A stretch of DNA of 64,000 bases from Elusimicrobia bacterium UBA6262 (GTDB lineage: Bacteria > CAYTYR01 > UBA6262), in contig DJVG01000043.1 of assembly GCA_002441095.1 (NCBI GenBank), forward strand, positions 1 to 64,000, read 5' to 3'. The notes below the pieces were generated by a model. It made no database searches, had not been told where the DNA came from, and saw only the letters and a list, made by a program, of their open reading frames with translations. Positions 18,388-26,817 of the stretch are shown here, piece after piece. Numbering within the stretch: position 1 is the first letter of the stretch; each line of letters begins with the position of its first letter. Made by a program: the position numbers and the translations under genes.

Positions 18388-19154
18388 TAACTTTTCGGCG
18401 CATCATGCCGATGGCAGATAAGATGCTGGGCATATTCACCGAAGTACTCGGTAATGTCCGGGGAAGCGCAAAAATTATCAAAACCGCCAAAAAAGATGAT
18501 CTTTTTATCCAGGTACAGCATTTTCGCCGCGTATTTCCCGATCGTGCCAATATCATGCGTGATCAATAAAATAGTTACTTTTCTTTTTTCATTGAATTCT
18601 TTCAGCACCGCGTAAAATCTTTCCCGGGTTTCCGGGTCAAGCGCAGTAGTCGGCTCATCAAGGATCAATAATTCCGGTTCACCGGCTAAGGCCCTGGCGG
18701 CCATGGCGCGCTGCTGTTGCCCGCCGGAGAGCTCGCTGATAAGCTTATGCTTAATGTCCCTGATCTCCAGCAGGGCCAGTGCCTTATCGATCGCGATTTC
18801 ATCGGTGCGGGATATCTGCTTGGGGAATTTTTTGCCGGCTAAAAGGCCGAATGATACTACTTCCCTGACAGTAGCCGGGAACTGCGGATTAAAGGAAGTT
18901 AATTTTTGCGGTAAATACCCTATCCTCTGCCACTCCTTGAACTGGCTTTGCCTCGTACCCAAAATACTTATTTTTCCCTGGGTCGGCAGGAGCAGGCCCA
19001 GGATAGTCCGGACTAGGGTGGTTTTGCCAGAGCCATTGGGGCCAACAATACCGATATAATCCCCGGCTTGCGCGGTAAAAGAGATCCCGCTCAAAACTTC
19101 ATTCGCCTGGTATTTTACCGTGACCTGGTCTACGGCTAAAGAAATTACTGACAT
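18387..19154 (-). CDS. znuC: Zinc/manganese ABC transporter ATP-binding protein
   Basis: This 255-residue cytoplasmic ATPase energises metal uptake. Walker A GPNGSGKTT is near residue 38, the Q-loop is YLPQKL, the signature is LSGGQQQRAMAARAL, Walker B is LLILDEPT and the switch His is in LITHD. The C-terminus is short and has one His-rich piece (HLICHRHD) that could sense or bind metal, as reported for some ZnuC proteins. The ATG overlaps the znuA reading frame by ten bases. Confidence 0.95.
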   Translation of the reverse strand: MSVISLAVDQVTVKYQANEVLSGISFTAQAGDYIGIVGPNGSGKTTLVRTILGLLLPTQGKISILGTRQSQFKEWQRIGYLPQKLTSFNPQFPATVREVVSFGLLAGKKFPKQISRTDEIAIDKALALLEIRDIKHKLISELSGGQQQRAMAARALAGEPELLILDEPTTALDPETRERFYAVLKEFNEKRKVTILLITHDIGTIGKYAAKMLYLDKKIIFFGGFDNFCASPDITEYFGEYAQHLICHRHDAPKS

Positions 19155-20011
19155 GACAATCCTAGTTTTAAATTATTTAAATTAGCTTTCATAATATCAA
19201 TAAAACTTATCCCCTTATCCAGTTCTTCCCTGGATACATTATGGGCAGCGGAAAGTTCCAGCAGACGTACTCCGGTCTCTTGCGCGAGGGTTTCGGCTAC
19301 CCGCGGAGAGACCAGTTCTTCATAAAAAATATATTTCACTTTATTTTGCCTGATCGTGTCAACCAGCTCAGCCAGGTTCCTGGGCGTTGGCTCCGCGTCC
19401 GGAGAGAATCCTTTATAGGCAGCTATGTATTTTAAATGGTAACGCCTGGCCAGGTAACCAAAAGCAAAATGCCCGCTCTGGATCAGCACTTTATCCCGGC
19501 AGCCGGATAATGCTCCCTGGTATTCGGTATCCAGTTCGGCCAGCTTTTTATTATATTGCCTGGCTGCGGCCTGGTATAGATTCCGGTTGGCCGGGTCCCT
19601 GGCAGCTAAGACATCGCGAATGCGGTTAACCATGATCATAGCTTTGGTAAAATCCAGCCAGGTATGCGGATCATTGTCTGTGAAACCGCTGCTCGCTTCC
19701 AGCACTATTAACTTCTTATTATCGATCCCGCGGATAAATTTTTCCGCCCAGGGTTCCATCTGCCTGCTGGTATAGATAAATACATCCGCCTCTGTTACCC
19801 TGACCACATCACCGGCAGACGGTTCGTAACTATGCGCTTCCACTCCGGGAGGCAGCAGCAGGATCACGGAGATATTATCCTGGCCGACATTGCGCGCAAA
19901 ATCATAGAGCGGGAATAATGTTGTTATGACGGTTTGTTTTTTTTCAGCGGCGATCAGGTTGGAATTCAAGAAGAAAACCAAGAGACACAAAAAAGAAAGT
20001 TTTTTGTACAT
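19145..20011 (-). CDS. znuA: Zinc-binding periplasmic protein, ZnuA/TroA family
   Basis: This 288-residue substrate-binding protein has a signal peptide (to about residue 22). Three likely metal-ligand histidines are at 60 (EAHSYEP), 116 (DPHTWLD) and 181 (SGHFAFGY). Three His ligands point to zinc rather than manganese, but the long His/Asp-rich loop of many ZnuA proteins is absent here. It starts two bases after the GH26-like gene ends and overlaps znuC, so a GH26-znuA-znuC transcript is expected. Confidence 0.93.
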   Translation of the reverse strand: MYKKLSFLCLLVFFLNSNLIAAEKKQTVITTLFPLYDFARNVGQDNISVILLLPPGVEAHSYEPSAGDVVRVTEADVFIYTSRQMEPWAEKFIRGIDNKKLIVLEASSGFTDNDPHTWLDFTKAMIMVNRIRDVLAARDPANRNLYQAAARQYNKKLAELDTEYQGALSGCRDKVLIQSGHFAFGYLARRYHLKYIAAYKGFSPDAEPTPRNLAELVDTIRQNKVKYIFYEELVSPRVAETLAQETGVRLLELSAAHNVSREELDKGISFIDIMKANLNNLKLGLSCQ

Positions 20012-20012
20012 T

Positions 20013-21095
20013 TTAATACCCTAATTCATCATACAGGGTACTTGACGAATGTAAATACTCGGACTGGCTGGTTTCAGTGATCCAATTACCTTTAACCGTG
20101 ATATTATTTTGTATCCGGCAATTACCCCACCCCTGGCCCTGAAACATGGGTATCGTTTCCCAGTCCCAGTTAATGTAAGAGATGGCTTTTACCTTTTTAG
20201 CTGCGACAAAATCAAAGAATGACTTGAACCAGTTATCCCAGGAAGTTTGCCCGGATAAGGTGCCGATACCATACGGTGTTGCTTCCGCGATCATCAGCGG
20301 CTTATTATGCTCGACGGCAATGGCGGCAATATGATCCATGTAGGCGCTCATCTCAGTTAAAAAAAACGAAACCCCTACCCAATCTACATAACTATCTCCG
20401 GGATACCAGTTTATAGCCGCGGTCGAATTATTTTGAGCCCAGGAATGCCAGACATAAGCCACATTAATGATACCCTGAGCGCGGAGATGGTCAACTACAT
20501 GCTTATAAGCACGGACATATTTTTCGGCGGTATAATGAAAATCAGGATTGTCAAATTCATAGCCAACGCGCAAATAGACCGGCCGGTTAAGATTCTTGAT
20601 CCAGTTACCTAAAGTATCAAGATTGGCGTCATAGTCACCATTATCGATCCGGTCAAGGTCATCTTCACTGCCGGTCGTTCCTGACATCCATAAGCCGATC
20701 TGCACAGCCATATCCGGATAATCCGCGAAACTTAACGGGAAATCCCATGTACCACCTTCATTATCACCAGGCACTTTTATTAATTCCAATCGCTGGATTG
20801 ATGTATAAACCATCAATCCGCCAGGATTACCGATATCAGTAATATACTCTTCCAGAGCCGGCTGGTCCTGGCCAATGATCAACAGCACTTTACCGTCTGC
20901 TGGCTCATATTTCCCTAACAAAGGAGACCTCTCAGTAGTAAATGTTGCGTTCTTGGAGTGTGCTTTTTCATCCAGTTCACCTATTTTTTTACGTACTGCT
21001 CCGGTCATACCCAAACTTATTCCGCCGGCCCATACCAGGCCCAAACTCAATTGTAATCCGGCTAATAGTAAAGATATTAGATACTGTCTTTTCAT
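20013..21095 (-). CDS. Secreted glycoside hydrolase family 26-like enzyme
   Basis: This is a 360-residue exported TIM-barrel protein resembling GH26 beta-mannanases. The signal peptide is residues 1 to about 23. Likely catalytic residues are Glu180 in LRVGYEFDN (acid/base) and Glu271 in LMIAEATPYG (nucleophile), and the family motif WYPGDSYVDWVGVSFF lies between them. The substrate could be mannan or another beta-glycan; the residues alone do not decide this. It sits 11 bases after the outer-membrane protein gene and two bases before znuA. The link to zinc uptake has no obvious biochemical reason. Confidence 0.82.
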   Translation of the reverse strand: MKRQYLISLLLAGLQLSLGLVWAGGISLGMTGAVRKKIGELDEKAHSKNATFTTERSPLLGKYEPADGKVLLIIGQDQPALEEYITDIGNPGGLMVYTSIQRLELIKVPGDNEGGTWDFPLSFADYPDMAVQIGLWMSGTTGSEDDLDRIDNGDYDANLDTLGNWIKNLNRPVYLRVGYEFDNPDFHYTAEKYVRAYKHVVDHLRAQGIINVAYVWHSWAQNNSTAAINWYPGDSYVDWVGVSFFLTEMSAYMDHIAAIAVEHNKPLMIAEATPYGIGTLSGQTSWDNWFKSFFDFVAAKKVKAISYINWDWETIPMFQGQGWGNCRIQNNITVKGNWITETSQSEYLHSSSTLYDELGY

Positions 21096-21106
21096 TAGCC
21101 TGGCCC

Positions 21107-21655
21107 TTATTCCTCTTCGTATTCTTCCTCTTCTATTTCTAGCTCTTGCTTTACTTTTCCTGTTTTGCGCCGGCTGATTTCTTGTTGACTGCCGAAATAC
21201 CAGTTAAGCCCAAAATTAACAACATATTCAATACCATTAACACTGAGGGAAGATTCTTTATCTTTTAAGATGATAAAAGCCGGCCCAAAATCAACCTGCA
21301 GGGAAAAACGGCTCAGCAAAAAGAATTCTATACCCAGATAGAGCTCTTCAGCAAAGCCATGGCCCTTGCTTTCCTCACCTTTAAAACTGACATAATCCGA
21401 CTCAATGCCCATAAACAGCACGGCATTACTATCAGGATTAAAATAATAATTACCCCGCAACCCGCCAATAACTATATCGTCAGCAAATTGTCCGCGTAAC
21501 TCCAGGCTTAACCGGTTATTAAATAAATACTTGATCCCGGCGCCAGGATAATTCAATCCCACTCCCCAACGCGGCAGTGCTTCTTCACCTGCTGCCGAGG
21601 AATATGGCAGTAATAAAAAAAATAACAGCAACGCTGTATTTAAAATACGTTTCAT
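21107..21655 (-). CDS. Small outer-membrane beta-barrel-like protein with acidic tail
   Basis: This 182-residue protein has a signal peptide (cleavage near SSAAGEE). Repeated amphipathic beta strands follow (YLFNNRLSLELRGQF, LYLGIEFFLLSRFSLQVDFG), with a last strand ending in NWYFG. An aromatic end is normal for an outer-membrane barrel, but here about 25 more residues follow, finishing in a run of glutamates (EEEEYEEE). The family is not recognised. The ATG has no ribosome-binding site; a TAATAT box lies six bases upstream, so the mRNA may be leaderless. It is first in the probable unit with the GH26-like enzyme and znuAC. Confidence 0.75.
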   Translation of the reverse strand: MKRILNTALLLFFLLLPYSSAAGEEALPRWGVGLNYPGAGIKYLFNNRLSLELRGQFADDIVIGGLRGNYYFNPDSNAVLFMGIESDYVSFKGEESKGHGFAEELYLGIEFFLLSRFSLQVDFGPAFIILKDKESSLSVNGIEYVVNFGLNWYFGSQQEISRRKTGKVKQELEIEEEEYEEE

Positions 21656-21661
21656 GGCAAA

Positions 21662-21691
21662 ATATTACCCCATTTCCGTACTTAAAAGCAA
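21662..21691 (-). promoter_or_regulatory. Candidate sigma-70 promoter for the outer-membrane protein operon
   Basis: TTGCTT at 21691-21686 and TAATAT at 21667-21662 have an 18-base spacer. The -10 box ends six bases before the ATG, so transcription would begin at or next to the start codon. The -35 box is weak. Confidence 0.5.
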
Positions 21692-21709
21692 GGGAAAACC
21701 ATTCCCTCT
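21684..21709 (-). terminator. Possible intrinsic terminator after the deaminase gene
   Basis: On the minus strand AGGGAA (21707-21702) and TTCCCT (21696-21691) form a stem with a five-base loop, extended by weaker pairs and followed by GCTTTT. It starts right at the deaminase stop codon and overlaps the next -35 box. Confidence 0.5.
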
Positions 21710-22176
21710 TAGTAGACCTGCTTATCAGGTAACCGGTCCCAATCCTTTAATAGACCCAGGCACTCTTTCCGGGCATGATCCCTGATTATTTTCACCGCAC
21801 TCCCGCCAAGTTTTTTCAGCACTCTATTGCTGATAGCCAGCTCATTGAATCCTCTCTTTTTTACATCACTAATTGTTGTGCCATAATAAATTTTTACTAT
21901 CTTAGCCCAGTGAATAGCGGCAAAGCACATCGGGCAGGGCTCAGTAGTAGAATAAATCTCACAGCCGCTCAAGTCAAAGGTCCCAAGTTTTTTAGCGGCC
22001 AGCCTGATAGTATTTATTTCCGCATGGCAAGTAGCATCATTTTTTAATACTGTATTGCGTGCAACGGCTATGACCCGGCCCCTTTTAACAATACACGCGC
22101 CAAAAGGACCGCCCTGTATATCAGTCAGGTTTTTTCTTGCTTCTTTGATCGCCCTTTGCATAAATTTCTTTTGCAT
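21709..22176 (-). CDS. Nucleoside/guanine deaminase (CMP/dCMP deaminase family)
   Basis: This is a 155-residue zinc hydrolase. The active-site motif HAEINTI (zinc His and proton-shuttling Glu) and TTEPCPMCFAAIHWA (two zinc Cys) are complete. The lack of an N-terminal tRNA-binding signature, the GGPFGA opening, and the ending GFNE with a C-terminal swap-type tail make it closer to GuaD-like guanine deaminases than to the tRNA editing enzyme TadA, but TadA cannot be excluded. AAAGGA precedes the ATG. Repeat arrays precede it and a likely terminator follows, so it appears to be monocistronic. Confidence 0.85.
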   Translation of the reverse strand: MQKKFMQRAIKEARKNLTDIQGGPFGACIVKRGRVIAVARNTVLKNDATCHAEINTIRLAAKKLGTFDLSGCEIYSTTEPCPMCFAAIHWAKIVKIYYGTTISDVKKRGFNELAISNRVLKKLGGSAVKIIRDHARKECLGLLKDWDRLPDKQVY

Positions 22177-22188
22177 AAAATCCTTTTG

Positions 22189-22272
22189 GATTACACAGAT
22201 TACGAAAAGCGATTACACAGATAGAACGAAAGCTAGTAATCAGTGTAATCTCTCTTAATAATCGGTGTAATC
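22189..22272. repeat. Two-plus-two inverted GATTACACAGATTA repeats
   Basis: On the minus strand two direct units (GATTACACCGATTA and GATTACACTGATTA) are followed by two inverted units (CTGTGTAATC twice) around a short TTTCG-containing centre. This gives a long potential hairpin between the cupin and deaminase genes. Confidence 0.8.
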
Positions 22273-22573
22273 ATTTGCTAGATTTGATCATTATGAGCAT
22301 CATTTTAAATTTCTTGGTGGCTATTAAGGCATGCGGGCGACCCGCCGGCAGTTTTACCAGGTCCCCCTTGACCGCGCGTTGCGGTTTGCCAGCGATAGTT
22401 ATTTCGGCTTCCCCGTCAACAAGATAAACCAGGGCATCGAAGGGAGCTGTATGCTCGCTTAATCCTTGCCCTTGATCGAATGAAAAAAGGGTCACGGTCC
22501 CGGTGTCTTTTTTAATCACGGTACGGCTGACCACCGCCCCTTTCTGGTAGGCTATCATCTTATTTAACTGCAT
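22271..22573 (-). CDS. Small cupin-domain protein
   Basis: This 100-residue single-domain beta barrel has cupin motif 1 around LSEHTAPFDALVYLVDGEAEI and motif 2 around LPAGRPHAL. The pattern is that of the small metal-binding cupins (YlbA/ManC-type) often annotated only as cupin. Motif 1 has just one clear His, so metal binding may be reduced. Two in-frame ATG codons are possible; 22573 has GGGA at better distance than 22579. No neighbour suggests a substrate. Confidence 0.85.
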   Translation of the reverse strand: MQLNKMIAYQKGAVVSRTVIKKDTGTVTLFSFDQGQGLSEHTAPFDALVYLVDGEAEITIAGKPQRAVKGDLVKLPAGRPHALIATKKFKMMLIMIKSSK

Positions 22574-22684
22574 TTTCATCTTCCCTTTACCTGAAGTATC
22601 CTGGCTTCCCGCAGTGCCAATTGATCCTCCCTTTTTTAAGTGTGCCAGTGCTCGAGTTGCCAGTCAGAACAAGAACAGTGACCA

Positions 22685-22780
22685 GGTGTAAGTTTTGGAA
22701 GTAAGTTTGGTCTGAGGTCTATGGGTATTAGGCTCTAACCCACAACTTCAGACCTACTTCCATACCTACTTCTACAACCT
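22685..22780. repeat. Imperfect inverted repeat in the glpK-cupin spacer
   Basis: The arms GGAAGTAAGTTTGGTCTGAG (from 22697) and ACTTCAGACCTACTTCC (to 22761) are imperfect inverted copies. Both contain degenerate GAAGTAGGT-like units. This and nearby CAGTCAGAAC-like sequence fill most of the 240-base spacer; no gene is seen. Confidence 0.6.
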
Positions 22781-22813
22781 TCACCCTATCACTACTGATT
22801 CTCGTATTTACTG

Positions 22814-24286
22814 TTAAGCCCAGCGCAGACTGCGTTGTACTGCTTGCCGCCACTTGTCATAGTAATCGGCACTGATTTTTTCATCTAACTGCGGTTGAAA
22901 TATACGGTCTTTAGTAATAATCTTCTTAAATTCCTCTTTGCTCCAGAATTTCGCTCTGAAGCCGCTAACTCCCGCGGCGCCGAGCGCGGTAGTTTCATTC
23001 ATGGTGGTACGCTCAATAGCGATCCTGGCAATATCAGCCTGGAATTGCATTAGAAAGTTATTCGCTGCCGCACCGCCATCCACCCGCGCTACGGCCAGCT
23101 TCTGCTTCATCGTCACCTGCATTTCATCTACTACTTCTCTTACCTGATAAGCCATGGCTTCCAATGCCGCCCGGGCAATATTAGCCGTGGTTGTTTTCCT
23201 GGTCAAGCCGATGATCAGGCCGCGCGCTTGCGGATCCCAATAAGGAGCTCCTAATCCCTGCAGCGCCGGCACAAAATATACCCCCTCATTACTTTCGAGC
23301 GCATTAGCCATGGATTCACTATCACTGGCCTGATCAATGATCTGCAATCCATCCCGCAGCCATTGCAGGGCCGCCCCGCCAATAAAAATACTGCCTTCCA
23401 AGGCATAGTTTACCTCTCCGCCTATTTTCCAGGCCACGGTTGTCACCAGCCGTTCTGAACGGCAGAGTTCTTTTAAGGTATTGGCCATGGCAAAAATCCC
23501 TGTGCCATAAGTGACTTTAGCCAGGTCTTTATCCCAACCGCACTGGGCCAGCAGGGCTGCCTGCTGGTCTCCTAAAATGCCGGTAATAGGGATTTCCCGT
23601 CCCACAAACTTCTTATCCAATAACCCGAAAATAGCATCAGAATCCCTTACCTCCGGCAATATTGCTGCTGGTATATCAAATATTTTCAATAATTCCTGGT
23701 CAAAATGCATCTGGTTAATATCAAAGAGCAGGGTGCGGGAAGCATTACTGGGATCAGTAGCATGCGCTTTGCCACCGGTCAAGTTCCATAAGAGCCAAGT
23801 ATCAGGAGTGCCAAAAATAATTTCTCCGCGATCGATCTTCTCTTTAACTCCGGGGACCTGGTTTATCAGCCAGGAAATTTTGGTAGCGGAAAAATAAGGG
23901 TCCAGGAATAAGCCGGTTTTTTGTTTAATTAGCTCCTGATGAACAGCCAGCTGCCGGCACATTTTTCCCGTGCGGCGGTCTTGCCAGACAATGGCATTAT
24001 GAACCGGTTGGCCAGAGTTCTTGTCCCAGAGGATCGAAGTTTCCCGCTGATTAGTAATACCGATACACTCAATATTTTCCGGCCCAACTATGGCTGCCAC
24101 ATCCTGAAAAGCTTGTAAAGAGGTCTTTAGGATTGCCTGGGGCTCGTGCTCTACCCAGCCAGCCTGCGGGAATATTTGCGGAAATTCATAGTAGGATCTA
24201 GCCGCGACAGTACCATCCCGGTTAAAAGCCATTACCCGGTTACCGGTCGTACCCAGATCAAATGCTACAATTACTTTAGGCTTCAT
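22814..24286 (-). CDS. glpK: Glycerol kinase
   Basis: This enzyme phosphorylates glycerol to glycerol-3-phosphate with ATP. The 490 residues are full length for the FGGY family: AFDLGTTGNRVMAF phosphate loop, GITNQRET, AIVWQDRRTGK, and the signature GAAVQWLRD-like GAALQWLRDGL and VDGGAAANNFLMQFQAD. Three start codons lie in a row (GTG, ATG, ATG); 24286 is preferred because AAAGG is seven bases upstream. No glpF or glpD is nearby. It stands alone between repeat-filled spacers, and glycerol-3-phosphate could feed phospholipid or the CDP-glycerol-type polymer suggested at 44.2-45.4 kb. Confidence 0.97.
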   Translation of the reverse strand: MKPKVIVAFDLGTTGNRVMAFNRDGTVAARSYYEFPQIFPQAGWVEHEPQAILKTSLQAFQDVAAIVGPENIECIGITNQRETSILWDKNSGQPVHNAIVWQDRRTGKMCRQLAVHQELIKQKTGLFLDPYFSATKISWLINQVPGVKEKIDRGEIIFGTPDTWLLWNLTGGKAHATDPSNASRTLLFDINQMHFDQELLKIFDIPAAILPEVRDSDAIFGLLDKKFVGREIPITGILGDQQAALLAQCGWDKDLAKVTYGTGIFAMANTLKELCRSERLVTTVAWKIGGEVNYALEGSIFIGGAALQWLRDGLQIIDQASDSESMANALESNEGVYFVPALQGLGAPYWDPQARGLIIGLTRKTTTANIARAALEAMAYQVREVVDEMQVTMKQKLAVARVDGGAAANNFLMQFQADIARIAIERTTMNETTALGAAGVSGFRAKFWSKEEFKKIITKDRIFQPQLDEKISADYYDKWRQAVQRSLRWA

Positions 24287-24303
24287 CATCACGCCTTTGG
24301 CTC

Positions 24304-24551
24304 AGTAAGAACGAAGAGCAGTCAGAACGAAAAGCAGTAGAAACGAGGAGCAGTCAGAACGAAAAGCAGTAAAACATAATTACAGTCATTACGAGGAACA
24401 GTTGCCAGTAAGTAAAAAAACAGTAAGCGCTAATCTTTATTAGTTACTATCAAATGACTCTCGCTGCTTTTGTTTTTCGTTTTGACTGCCTTTCATTCTT
24501 ACTGCTCTTTGCTTTGACTGCTCTTCGTCTTTACTGCTTCTTGCTTTGACT
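24304..24551. repeat. Inverted arrays of AGAACGAAAAGCAGTC-type repeats, entering the PilZ gene
   Basis: From 24304 to about 24427 the plus strand carries six or more degenerate 15-16-bp units of the form AGAACGAAAAGCAGT. From about 24456 to 24551 the same motif runs in the opposite orientation (ACTGCTTTTCGTTTTG type). The right part extends past the PilZ stop and encodes its last residues. Together the arms could form a very long imperfect hairpin. Confidence 0.85.
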
Positions 24552-24966
24552 TATTAACTCCGCCAGGGAAATTCTTGGCATATTTAGCGATCCATTCCTG
24601 CGCTGCTTCCCGGCCATCAAGGATACGGCCCTCTCGTTCAGCTATTTCTTTCTTGTAGTGCTGGATATAACAAACCTGTTCCACCATCCTGGTCCGGAAG
24701 GATTCCCTGGCTTCGTCAAATTTGACTCCGATATCAAACAGGTCACCCTTTTTTTTACACCACACTACCCGGGCCTTGGTTTCAAAAGGAGGCTGGCTGA
24801 CCGGGATCTTGATATCGAGCAATGTCCCTTTTTCCACATAGTGGTCAGCTTGCAAGGAAAGGCCGCCCGCGCTGATATTATTCAGCCTCTGCTCACGCGG
24901 AGAAACCAGGGCCAAGTGATGTATCTCAATGGGAATATCTGCTGGATGTCTGATAAAATTTCTCAT
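24499..24966 (-). CDS. PilZ-domain protein (c-di-GMP binding)
   Basis: This is a 155-residue protein. The PilZ domain covers about residues 1-105 with the ligand motif RNFIRHP at the very N-terminus and NISAGGL (N in place of the usual D) about 25 residues later. A helical tail (about 90-140) follows. The last 17 residues (from KSKQEAVKT) are encoded by the intergenic repeat array, so the C-terminus has probably been extended by the repeats. The ATG has no ribosome-binding site and lies seven bases after a -10 box. It precedes the polysaccharide locus at its initiating-transferase end, and the window also holds an HD-GYP phosphodiesterase. Confidence 0.88.
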   Translation of the reverse strand: MRNFIRHPADIPIEIHHLALVSPREQRLNNISAGGLSLQADHYVEKGTLLDIKIPVSQPPFETKARVVWCKKKGDLFDIGVKFDEARESFRTRMVEQVCYIQHYKKEIAEREGRILDGREAAQEWIAKYAKNFPGGVNKSKQEAVKTKSSQSKEQ

Positions 24967-24973
24967 ATATATA

Positions 24974-25002
24974 ATAGTAATCCCTGTTACTTATCTGGTC
25001 AA
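24974..25002 (-). promoter_or_regulatory. Candidate sigma-70 promoter of the PilZ gene (leaderless)
   Basis: TTGACC (25002-24997), a 17-base spacer and TACTAT (24979-24974) are followed by seven bases and then the PilZ ATG. Transcription should start at or beside the start codon. Confidence 0.65.
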
Positions 25003-25050
25003 GCGCAAAATATTTTTTTTACCATTTTTATTGCTATATTAATTTCCTAG

Positions 25051-26091
25051 CTATTGCACTTTCTTCCAACCGCTCCGCCGGCGTTTACCAACGACGATCA
25101 AGACGGCGATCACGCCGAAAATGATACCTGCCTGCGAAAGAGTCAGTCCTGCTTCCCAAGCCGAGTCATTACTGACCATGATCGCACTGATCCCCAGGGA
25201 AAAAGTAATGAAATAGATGAACCTTACTGCTCCTGAAGGACTTAATCCCAGGTCCACGAGATAATGATGAAAATGATCTTTGCCGCCGTATTTCAGCCAT
25301 TCTATGATGTTGGCTATTTTTTCCTCTTTGATCCTCATAATAGTGGTAAAGATCATATCAAAGATCGGCACCCCGAGGATCAGGATGGGAATGGACAATT
25401 TAACTGCGTTATTAGCCGCCCAATCTCCGGCTAAGGCAAAACAAGCCAGCATAAATCCCAGGAAAGTACTACCGGCATCACCCAGGAATATTTTAGCTCG
25501 CTTATAATTATTATACGGCAGGAAACCGATGCAGGCAGCCATCAAGGTAATAACCATGAGTTCCAGGGCATATTGTTTGGTACTGTTAAGGACACTCCAA
25601 AGGCAAAAAAGGTTGATTACCGCTGAACCTGTCGCCAAACCATTAAGCCCATCCAGGTAATTATAAGCATTGGTCACCCCGATTATCCAGAACAGGGTAA
25701 GTAATACTTCTATGGGATCTTTCCATAAACCTAAAGGCACAAAAGTGACCCGGACCCCGTAATAAATGACCAGGAGTGCGGCCAGTAATTGACAGAACAT
25801 GCGGACCTGAGCACTTAAACCTTTAACATCATCAATAATGCCAACTATTAAAATAAAGCTGGCACTGACAAAGATCGGCAGATACTGGGTCAGGGATTGA
25901 AACCGGATCAAGATCCCGGCCAAAACCCCGAGGTAGATAGCTAATCCGCCTAAGAGCGGGGTAGCATGGTCATGTATTTTCCTGCCGCCAGGCAGATCCA
26001 CTATGCCCAGGAGCAAAGCCAGCTTGCGCACTAGCGGAGTAATAACCGCTACCAGCAGGACAATGATACCAAATAATAAGGGGATCCGCAT
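25051..26091 (-). CDS. Undecaprenyl-phosphate N-acetylhexosamine-1-phosphate transferase (WecA/TagO family)
   Basis: This is a 346-residue integral membrane enzyme that starts polymer synthesis by moving a sugar-1-phosphate from a UDP-sugar to undecaprenyl phosphate. About ten hydrophobic helices are present with the cytosolic motifs GGRKIHD, IVGIIDDVKGL (catalytic Asp pair), NAYNYLDGLNGLATG, FLGDAGSTFLG and the KDHFHHYL carbohydrate loop. The last two motifs and the H-x-H loop separate it from MraY. It is the probable initiating enzyme for the polysaccharide made by the genes upstream on the strand. Confidence 0.95.
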   Translation of the reverse strand: MRIPLLFGIIVLLVAVITPLVRKLALLLGIVDLPGGRKIHDHATPLLGGLAIYLGVLAGILIRFQSLTQYLPIFVSASFILIVGIIDDVKGLSAQVRMFCQLLAALLVIYYGVRVTFVPLGLWKDPIEVLLTLFWIIGVTNAYNYLDGLNGLATGSAVINLFCLWSVLNSTKQYALELMVITLMAACIGFLPYNNYKRAKIFLGDAGSTFLGFMLACFALAGDWAANNAVKLSIPILILGVPIFDMIFTTIMRIKEEKIANIIEWLKYGGKDHFHHYLVDLGLSPSGAVRFIYFITFSLGISAIMVSNDSAWEAGLTLSQAGIIFGVIAVLIVVGKRRRSGWKKVQ

Positions 26092-26150
26092 AGTTACCCA
26101 CCTATTCTCAATTTTAAGGTCCGCTGAAAAACACCGCGTCCCTTGTAATC

Positions 26151-26172
26151 AAGACTCACTGCAGTGAGTCTT
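26151..26172. terminator. Perfect 22-base palindrome at the PIG-L stop codon
   Basis: AAGACTCACTGCAGTGAGTCTT is perfectly self-complementary and overlaps the stop of the PIG-L gene. It is a likely hairpin; in the minus direction it has only a weak T-run, so termination is uncertain. A dyad protein-binding site is the alternative. Confidence 0.5.
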
Positions 26173-26788
26173 ATTTTATCTCCCGCAATACCCGCAGCGC
26201 CTTAAATCCTTCGGCATATCTGACCCGTCCCTGGAAACCGCGGAAATTAGCGCACGATTGGGCGATTTCAACTATATTAAGATTCTCTACCCGGGTTCTG
26301 TTGACCTGGGAAGTATGGGTTTTTAGTAGTTCCGCTTTTTGCTCCAGGACATCACCGATATCAATAAAAACATCCGGCTCAAAATCCTGCGTAGTCGGTA
26401 CTTCAAAAAACAGCACTTCCTTGATATACCTGGTAGCAGATATGCCGGCCTGGGCTACAGCACGGTGATCCTGGTGCACATCATTGATATTGTTCAAAAA
26501 CACAATATCAGGAGACACTTTCCTGACTACTCCTTCAATCTTCAGGATCAAGTGAAGATTATCTTCCAGTTGCGTGTCTTCGAACCCGCCCCAAAAAAGT
26601 TCTTTAACCCCGATAACTTTAGCAGCAGCTTCCTGCTCTTTTTGCCGCACTTCCGGACTGCCGCCGACTTCGCCCGTGGTCAATACCAATAAATACACAT
26701 TATGCCCGGCCCGGGCATATTTGATCAGGCTGCCGCCGCAGCCGATCTCAATGTCATCCGGGTGCGCACCGATCGCTAAAATATTCAT
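26171..26788 (-). CDS. PIG-L/LmbE-family deacetylase
   Basis: This 205-residue zinc-dependent N-acetyl-sugar deacetylase has the zinc motif AHPDD (residues 8-12) and the third ligand in NDVHQDHRAV, which define the family. It resembles BshB-like enzymes (NILAIGAHPDDIEIGCGG pattern). In this locus it most probably removes an acetyl group from an N-acetylhexosamine of the polysaccharide or its lipid-linked precursor, but a bacillithiol-type role is possible. ATG 26788 with GAGGGG six bases upstream is preferred over the GTG one codon earlier. Confidence 0.93.
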   Translation of the reverse strand: MNILAIGAHPDDIEIGCGGSLIKYARAGHNVYLLVLTTGEVGGSPEVRQKEQEAAAKVIGVKELFWGGFEDTQLEDNLHLILKIEGVVRKVSPDIVFLNNINDVHQDHRAVAQAGISATRYIKEVLFFEVPTTQDFEPDVFIDIGDVLEQKAELLKTHTSQVNRTRVENLNIVEIAQSCANFRGFQGRVRYAEGFKALRVLREIK

Positions 26789-26817
26789 CACTAGCCCCTC
26801 TTTCCAGAGTAGTTAAT

